Source of the DNA: Dankookia rubra
Lineage (GTDB): Bacteria; Pseudomonadota; Alphaproteobacteria; Acetobacterales; Acetobacteraceae
Reading direction: 5' to 3'
NCBI RefSeq assembly: GCF_004355005.1
Contig: NZ_SMSJ01000023.1
Location: 1-64,000, forward strand
Length of the DNA: 64,000 nucleotides
The notes beneath the pieces are model-generated. The model was given only the letters and a program-made list of their open reading frames with translations, did no database searches and was not told where the DNA came from. Positions 60,091-64,000 of the stretch are shown piece after piece; position 1 is the first letter of the stretch; every line of letters starts with the position of its first letter. A program made the position numbers and the translations under genes.

Positions 60091-60971
60091 GCCTTGCCCG
60101 CGATGATGGCGCCGGACAGCGTCTCCGGGTTCCGCTCCCACCAGCGGCCGGCATCGACCCAGGTGATGAAGTCCAGCACGGCGCGGTTGAAGGCGTCCGG
60201 GTCCTCGATATTCATGGTGTGACCGCAGCGCGGCATGATCAGCAGGGCCGAGGTCGAGATGACCCGCTTCAGGTAGAGGCTCGGCTCCAGGGTCGGGTCG
60301 TCCTCGTCGCCGGCGATCACCAGGGTCGGCAGCTTCATCGCGCGGAACCGGTCCTCCAGCTCGAAGAGGCTCGGCCGCTCGCGCTGCACCCCGCGCATGG
60401 TCAGCACCGCGCCGTCGGTGTCGTGCTCGGAGAGCTGCGACATGAACTCGGCATAGCCGCGAGGGTCCTTCTCCTCGAAAACCAGCCGGGTCGGGCCGCG
60501 GCCATAGGTCCTGGCCATCTTCCACATGCCTTCCTCGGCGATGCGGTCGGCGGTCGCGTCGATCTCGGCGCGGAACTGGTCGCGCTTGCCGGGCTCGGCG
60601 CCATAGCCGACGCCGGCCGCGGTCAGGCTGCGCGCGAGGTGCGGGTGACGCAGGCCGAGATGCAGGGTGGCGAAGGCGCCCATGGACAGGCCCACCACAT
60701 GCGCCGGCGCCAGATCCAGCCCCTTGATGACGGCGGCGATGTCGTCCGTCGCACGGTCCTGCGAATAAGCGGCGGGGTCATGCGGCACGGCGGAGGGCGG
60801 GTAGCCCCGGGCATTGAAGGCGATGCAGCGGTAGCGCCGGGCAAAGGCGCGCATCTGCGGCTCCCAGGCCCTGAGGTCGCCGGCATATTCATGCACGAAG
60901 ACCAGCGGCGTGCCGGTCCCGGCCTCCTCGTAGTAGAGCTCGACCCCGTCATCCGTCGTGACCACCGGCAT
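60081..60971 (-). CDS. alpha/beta hydrolase
   Basis: A 296-residue serine hydrolase, cytoplasmic. The oxyanion region is LVFVHEYAGDLRAWEPQM, the nucleophile elbow HVVGLSMGAFATLHLG (Ser near 112), the acid in GDEDDPTLEPSLY and the His in MPRCGHTMNIEDPDAF. The start MPVVTTDDGVELYYEE is typical, with GGGGGAG upstream. It resembles epoxide hydrolase/3-oxoadipate enol-lactonase-type proteins. It runs in the same direction as the P450 gene 86 nt downstream, and a joint catabolic role is possible. Confidence 0.92.
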   Translation of the reverse strand: MPVVTTDDGVELYYEEAGTGTPLVFVHEYAGDLRAWEPQMRAFARRYRCIAFNARGYPPSAVPHDPAAYSQDRATDDIAAVIKGLDLAPAHVVGLSMGAFATLHLGLRHPHLARSLTAAGVGYGAEPGKRDQFRAEIDATADRIAEEGMWKMARTYGRGPTRLVFEEKDPRGYAEFMSQLSEHDTDGAVLTMRGVQRERPSLFELEDRFRAMKLPTLVIAGDEDDPTLEPSLYLKRVISTSALLIMPRCGHTMNIEDPDAFNRAVLDFITWVDAGRWWERNPETLSGAIIAGKAKG

Positions 60972-61077
60972 TCGCCTGCTCCCCCGTTGCAGCGGGAGGC
61001 TAGCCGGCGCCCGCCGGCCCAGGAAGCCCGGCCTGCGCAAATTGCATGGCTTCCCAAGGGGGAGGGGGGTTCAAAGG

Positions 61078-61092
61078 GGACTTGATTGGTCC
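61078..61092 (+). promoter_or_regulatory. AT-richer promoter stretch of the SUF operon with GGAC-N7-GTCC
   Basis: The only AT-rich segment in this intergenic region, GGAC-TTGATTG-GTCC followed by TATTTGGC. It lies 30 nt before the Rrf2 start and could be the operator for autoregulation by the iron-sulfur sensor. Confidence 0.4.
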
Positions 61093-61121
61093 TATTTGGC
61101 TTGGGCGTAGGAGACCGTGCC

Positions 61122-61592
61122 GTGTTGAGGCTGTCGAAGCTCACCGATTATGCCGTGGTCGTCATGGCCAGGCTGGCGCTTGATGGCGCCGGGCCGGCCG
61201 GCCACGTGCAGACCGCGCCCGGCTTGGCCAGCGCGACCGGCATCGCCGAGCCGACCGTTGCCAAGGTGCTCAAGATGCTGGGTTCCGCCGGGCTGGTCGA
61301 GGGCGTCCGTGGCGCCCGCGGCGGCTACCGGCTGACCCGGCCGCTGCCCTCGGTGCCGCTCTCCCAGGTCATCGTCGCGGTGGATGGGCCGATCGCGCTC
61401 ACCGCCTGCGTCGACGGCGGCGTCGGATCCTGCGAGGCGGAGGGCATCTGTGCCGTCCGCGGCCGCTGGGACCCGGTTAACGATGCCATCCGCAAGGCGC
61501 TCTCCGGGATCACCGTCGCCGACCTGGCGGGACCGGCGCATTGCCCTGCCGTCCGGGCGACCGCGTCGCTCGCCCCCATGCTTGCCGAATAG
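61122..61592 (+). CDS. Rrf2 family iron-sulfur cluster-responsive transcriptional regulator (SUF-type)
   Basis: A 156-residue DNA-binding regulator. The Rrf2 opening is [18 protein letters not shown], with a winged-helix recognition segment ([22 protein letters not shown]) and wing [10 protein letters not shown]. The Fe-S ligands are probably Cys96, Cys104 and Cys110 ([14 protein letters not shown]), with Cys141 in a HCPA motif. The GTG start is preferred because AGGAG lies 9 nt upstream and homology begins at once. It leads sufB-sufC-sufD and is expected to repress the operon when clusters are plentiful. Confidence 0.93.
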   Translation: MLRLSKLTDYAVVVMARLALDGAGPAGHVQTAPGLASATGIAEPTVAKVLKMLGSAGLVEGVRGARGGYRLTRPLPSVPLSQVIVAVDGPIALTACVDGGVGSCEAEGICAVRGRWDPVNDAIRKALSGITVADLAGPAHCPAVRATASLAPMLAE

Positions 61593-61600
61593 GACCGCGC

Positions 61601-63091
61601 ATGCCCGCAGTCACCGAGACGATCGACACCGTCCAGTCCGTCACCGAAGGCGCCTACAAGTGGGGCTTCGAGACGGATATCGAGATGGAGTTCGCCCCCA
61701 AGGGGCTGAACGAGGACATCGTCCGCTTCATCTCCGCCAAGAAGAAGGAGCCGCAATGGCTGCTCGACTGGCGCCTCAAGGCCTTCGCCATCTGGCAGAA
61801 GATGGAGGAGCCGCTCTGGGCGGCGGTGAAGTATCCGCCGATCGACTACCAGGACGCCTACTACTACGCCGCGCCGAAAGCCGGGCCGAAGTCGCTGGAT
61901 GAGGTCGATCCCGAGCTGCTGAAGACCTATGCCAAGCTCGGCATCCCTTTGAAGGAGCAGGCCTTCCTGGCCGGCGTCGAGGGCGCCGGCGAGTCGCCCG
62001 CCGATGCGCGCATGCCGGTCGCCATCGACGCGGTCTTCGACAGCGTCTCCGTCGCCACCTCCTACAAGGAGCGCCTGGGCAAGGAGGGCATCATCTTCTG
62101 CTCGATCTCTGAGGCGGTGCAGACGCATCCCGAGCTGATCCGGCAGTATCTCGGCACCGTCGTGCCGCAGGGCGACAATTTCTACGCGGCGCTGAACAGC
62201 GCGGTCTTCACCGACGGCAGCTTCGTCTACATCCCGAAGGGGGTGCGCTGCCCGATGGAGCTGTCGACCTATTTCCGCATCAATGCGAAGAGCACCGGGC
62301 AGTTCGAGCGCACGCTGATCATCGCCGACGAGGGCAGCACGGTCTCCTACCTCGAGGGCTGCACCGCGCCGATGCGGGACGAGAACCAGCTGCACGCCGC
62401 CGTGGTCGAGCTGGTGGCGCTGGACGATGCCAGCATCAAGTACAGCACCGTGCAGAACTGGTACCCCGGCGATGCCGAGGGCCGCGGCGGCATCTACAAC
62501 TTCGTCACCAAGCGGGCGCAGTGCCGCGGCAGGCGCAGCAAGGTGAGCTGGACGCAGGTGGAGACGGGCAGCGCTATCACCTGGAAGTACCCGTCCTGCG
62601 TGCTGCTCGGCGATGACAGCGTCGGCGAGTTCTATTCGGTCGCCATCACCAACAACCGTCAGCAGGCGGATACCGGGACCAAGATGATCCATGTCGGCAA
62701 GCGCACGACATCGACCATCATCTCCAAAGGCATCTCGGCGGGCCGCGGCCAGAACACCTATCGCGGCCTGGTGCGGGTGGCACCGACCGCGAGCGGCGCG
62801 CGCAACTTCACGCAGTGCGACAGCCTGCTGATCGGCGACCAGTGCGGCGCGCATACCGTGCCCTATATCGAGAACCGCTGCATGACGGCGAAGACCGAGC
62901 ACGAGGCGACGACCAGCCGCATCGCCGAGGACCAGCTGTTCTACTGCCGCCAGCGCGGCATGACCCAGGAGGAGGCCGTCGGCCTCATCGTCAACGGCTT
63001 CTGCCGCGAGGTGCTGAAGGAGCTCCCGATGGAGTTCGCAGTTGAGGCGCAGAAGCTCCTGCAAATCTCGCTCGAGGGGAGCGTCGGTTAA
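61601..63091 (+). CDS. sufB: Fe-S cluster assembly protein SufB
   Basis: Scaffold subunit of the SufBC2D complex that builds Fe-S clusters. It has 496 residues, as in E. coli (495). The start [60 protein letters not shown] and the C-terminal cluster-site region [20 protein letters not shown] are conserved. Multiple cysteines (in FTQCDS and GDQCGA) lie where the scaffold Cys is found. The gene follows the regulator by 8 nt. Confidence 0.97.
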   Translation: MPAVTETIDTVQSVTEGAYKWGFETDIEMEFAPKGLNEDIVRFISAKKKEPQWLLDWRLKAFAIWQKMEEPLWAAVKYPPIDYQDAYYYAAPKAGPKSLDEVDPELLKTYAKLGIPLKEQAFLAGVEGAGESPADARMPVAIDAVFDSVSVATSYKERLGKEGIIFCSISEAVQTHPELIRQYLGTVVPQGDNFYAALNSAVFTDGSFVYIPKGVRCPMELSTYFRINAKSTGQFERTLIIADEGSTVSYLEGCTAPMRDENQLHAAVVELVALDDASIKYSTVQNWYPGDAEGRGGIYNFVTKRAQCRGRRSKVSWTQVETGSAITWKYPSCVLLGDDSVGEFYSVAITNNRQQADTGTKMIHVGKRTTSTIISKGISAGRGQNTYRGLVRVAPTASGARNFTQCDSLLIGDQCGAHTVPYIENRCMTAKTEHEATTSRIAEDQLFYCRQRGMTQEEAVGLIVNGFCREVLKELPMEFAVEAQKLLQISLEGSVG

Positions 63092-63838
63092 ATGCTGCGT
63101 ATCGAAGGACTGACCGCCGAGGTCGAGGGCAAGCAGATCCTCAAGGGGATCGACCTCGAGGTGCCCGCCGGCGAGATCCACGCCATCATGGGCCCGAACG
63201 GCTCGGGCAAGTCGACGCTGTCCTACGTGCTCTCGGGCCGCGAGGGCTACGAGATCACCGGCGGCAGCGTGACCTTCGACGGCCGCGACCTGCTGGCGAT
63301 GGAGCCGGAGGAGCGGGCCGCGACCGGCCTGTTCCTGGCCTTCCAGTACCCGGTCGAGCTGCCCGGCGTCGGCAATGCGCTGTTCCTCCGTACCGCGCTC
63401 AACGCCGTCCGCCGCGCCCGCGGCGAGCCCGAGCTGGACGCGATGCAGTTCCTGAAGGTGGCGCGCGAGCGGCTGAAGGCGCTGCAGATTCAGGAAGACA
63501 TGCTGAAGCGCGGCGTCAATGTCGGTTTCTCCGGCGGCGAGAAGAAGCGCAACGAGGTGCTGCAGATGGCGCTGCTGCAGCCGCGAATGGCGATCCTCGA
63601 CGAGACCGACAGCGGGCTCGACATCGATGCGCTGAAGATCGTCTCGGACGGCGTGAATGCGCAGCGGGGGCCGGGCTTCTCCGCCCTGGTTATCACGCAT
63701 TACCAGCGCCTGCTCGACTATATCGTTCCGGACCGGGTGCATGTGCTGATGGGCGGCCGCATCGTGCAGTCCGGCGGGCCGGAGCTGGCGAAGCAGCTGG
63801 AGGAGACCGGCTACGCGTCGGTGCAGGCCGCGGCATGA
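63092..63838 (+). CDS. sufC: Fe-S cluster assembly ATPase SufC
   Basis: ABC-type ATPase of the SufBCD complex; 248 residues, the same as E. coli SufC. Walker A GPNGSGKST near 36, SufC-specific Q-loop segment FLAFQYPVELPGVGN, signature GFSGGEKKRNEVLQ, Walker B MAILDETDSGLDIDAL and switch His in THYQRLLDYI. The ATG directly follows the sufB stop (TAA-ATG). It overlaps sufD by 4 nt. Confidence 0.97.
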   Translation: MLRIEGLTAEVEGKQILKGIDLEVPAGEIHAIMGPNGSGKSTLSYVLSGREGYEITGGSVTFDGRDLLAMEPEERAATGLFLAFQYPVELPGVGNALFLRTALNAVRRARGEPELDAMQFLKVARERLKALQIQEDMLKRGVNVGFSGGEKKRNEVLQMALLQPRMAILDETDSGLDIDALKIVSDGVNAQRGPGFSALVITHYQRLLDYIVPDRVHVLMGGRIVQSGGPELAKQLEETGYASVQAAA

Positions 63839-64000
63839 CGGCGCATCCCATCGGGGCCGCCGGCTTCCTGCACCGCTTCGACGGGCTGCGCGCGCGCCTG
63901 CCCGGTGCGCGGCTGCCCTGGATCCAGGCGCTGCGCGAGCAGGCGGCTGATGCCTTCCGCGTCCAGGGCTTCCCGACGCGCCGCGTCGAGGCCTGGAAAT
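63835..64000 (+). CDS. sufD: Fe-S cluster assembly protein SufD, truncated by window end
   Basis: Only the first 55 codons are present. The N-terminus ends QGFPTRRVEAWK, the usual 'GxPTxRxExWK' motif of the SufD N-terminal helical domain. The ATG overlaps the sufC stop (ATGA). Its position after sufB-sufC supports the call. Confidence 0.88.
   Translation, partial: MTAHPIGAAGFLHRFDGLRARLPGARLPWIQALREQAADAFRVQGFPTRRVEAWK

Noticed and set aside
61325-63742. An 805-codon minus-strand frame opposite sufB and sufC
   Set aside because: The SUF genes are unmistakable; the mirror frame has no domain and no ribosome site.

Overview
The window is GC-rich (roughly 70% by eye), densely coded bacterial chromosome. 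The gene content fits an alphaproteobacterium, most likely a Roseomonas-like member of the Acetobacteraceae. Supporting genes are an orphan Bug/TctC receptor, a cytoplasmic PHB depolymerase, an HWE-type histidine kinase, a SUF operon led by an Rrf2 regulator, RTX-type secreted proteins and CaiB/BaiF CoA transferase. The taxon is inferred from gene content only. No rRNA, tRNA, CRISPR array, insertion sequence or phage gene was seen.

Layout. 1-9155 is housekeeping and accessory: a DEAD-box helicase cut by the window edge, an alpha/beta hydrolase, small secreted proteins, a Leu/Ile/Val-type binding protein, topoisomerase IV subunit B, a secreted CAP-RTX protein and Dps. 9471-22000 holds an RTX protein with C-terminal NPDVAAAG-type repeats, an MFS exporter, GST, PHB depolymerase, a NodB-fold deacetylase, a Bug receptor, a tiny repeat protein, nitronate monooxygenase coupled to an aminotransferase, and a CoA transferase. 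21911-30694 holds a phytochrome-derived histidine kinase divergent from a glycogen operon (glgP-glgC-glgA-glgX, no glgB). 30767-34846 is a coupled operon: ABC ATPase, permease, cytosine-deaminase-like hydrolase and class V aminotransferase.

37129-54470 is the most distinctive part, a surface-glycan locus. A coupled core of three genes (HAD-UbiA fusion, DprE1-like FAD oxidase, DprE2-like SDR) matches the logic of decaprenyl-phosphoryl-D-arabinose synthesis known from mycobacteria and from the noe genes for Nod-factor arabinosylation. Around it are three family 2 glycosyltransferases, a Wzx-type flippase, four polytopic GT-C-like membrane proteins, and a DCC/HTTM pair. The simplest reading is that a lipid-linked pentose is made in the cytoplasm, flipped, and transferred outside by GT-C enzymes to an unknown acceptor.

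54504-64000 returns to metabolism: PPK2, MFS, an exported EEP-family nuclease/phosphatase, a P450, an alpha/beta hydrolase, and the SUF iron-sulfur operon (Rrf2-sufB-sufC-sufD), whose last gene runs off the window. Noncoding points of note are a repeat of about 140 bp ending at the stop codons of two unrelated genes, three copies of an 11-bp repeat upstream of the deacetylase gene, and several perfect inverted repeats in divergent promoter regions.
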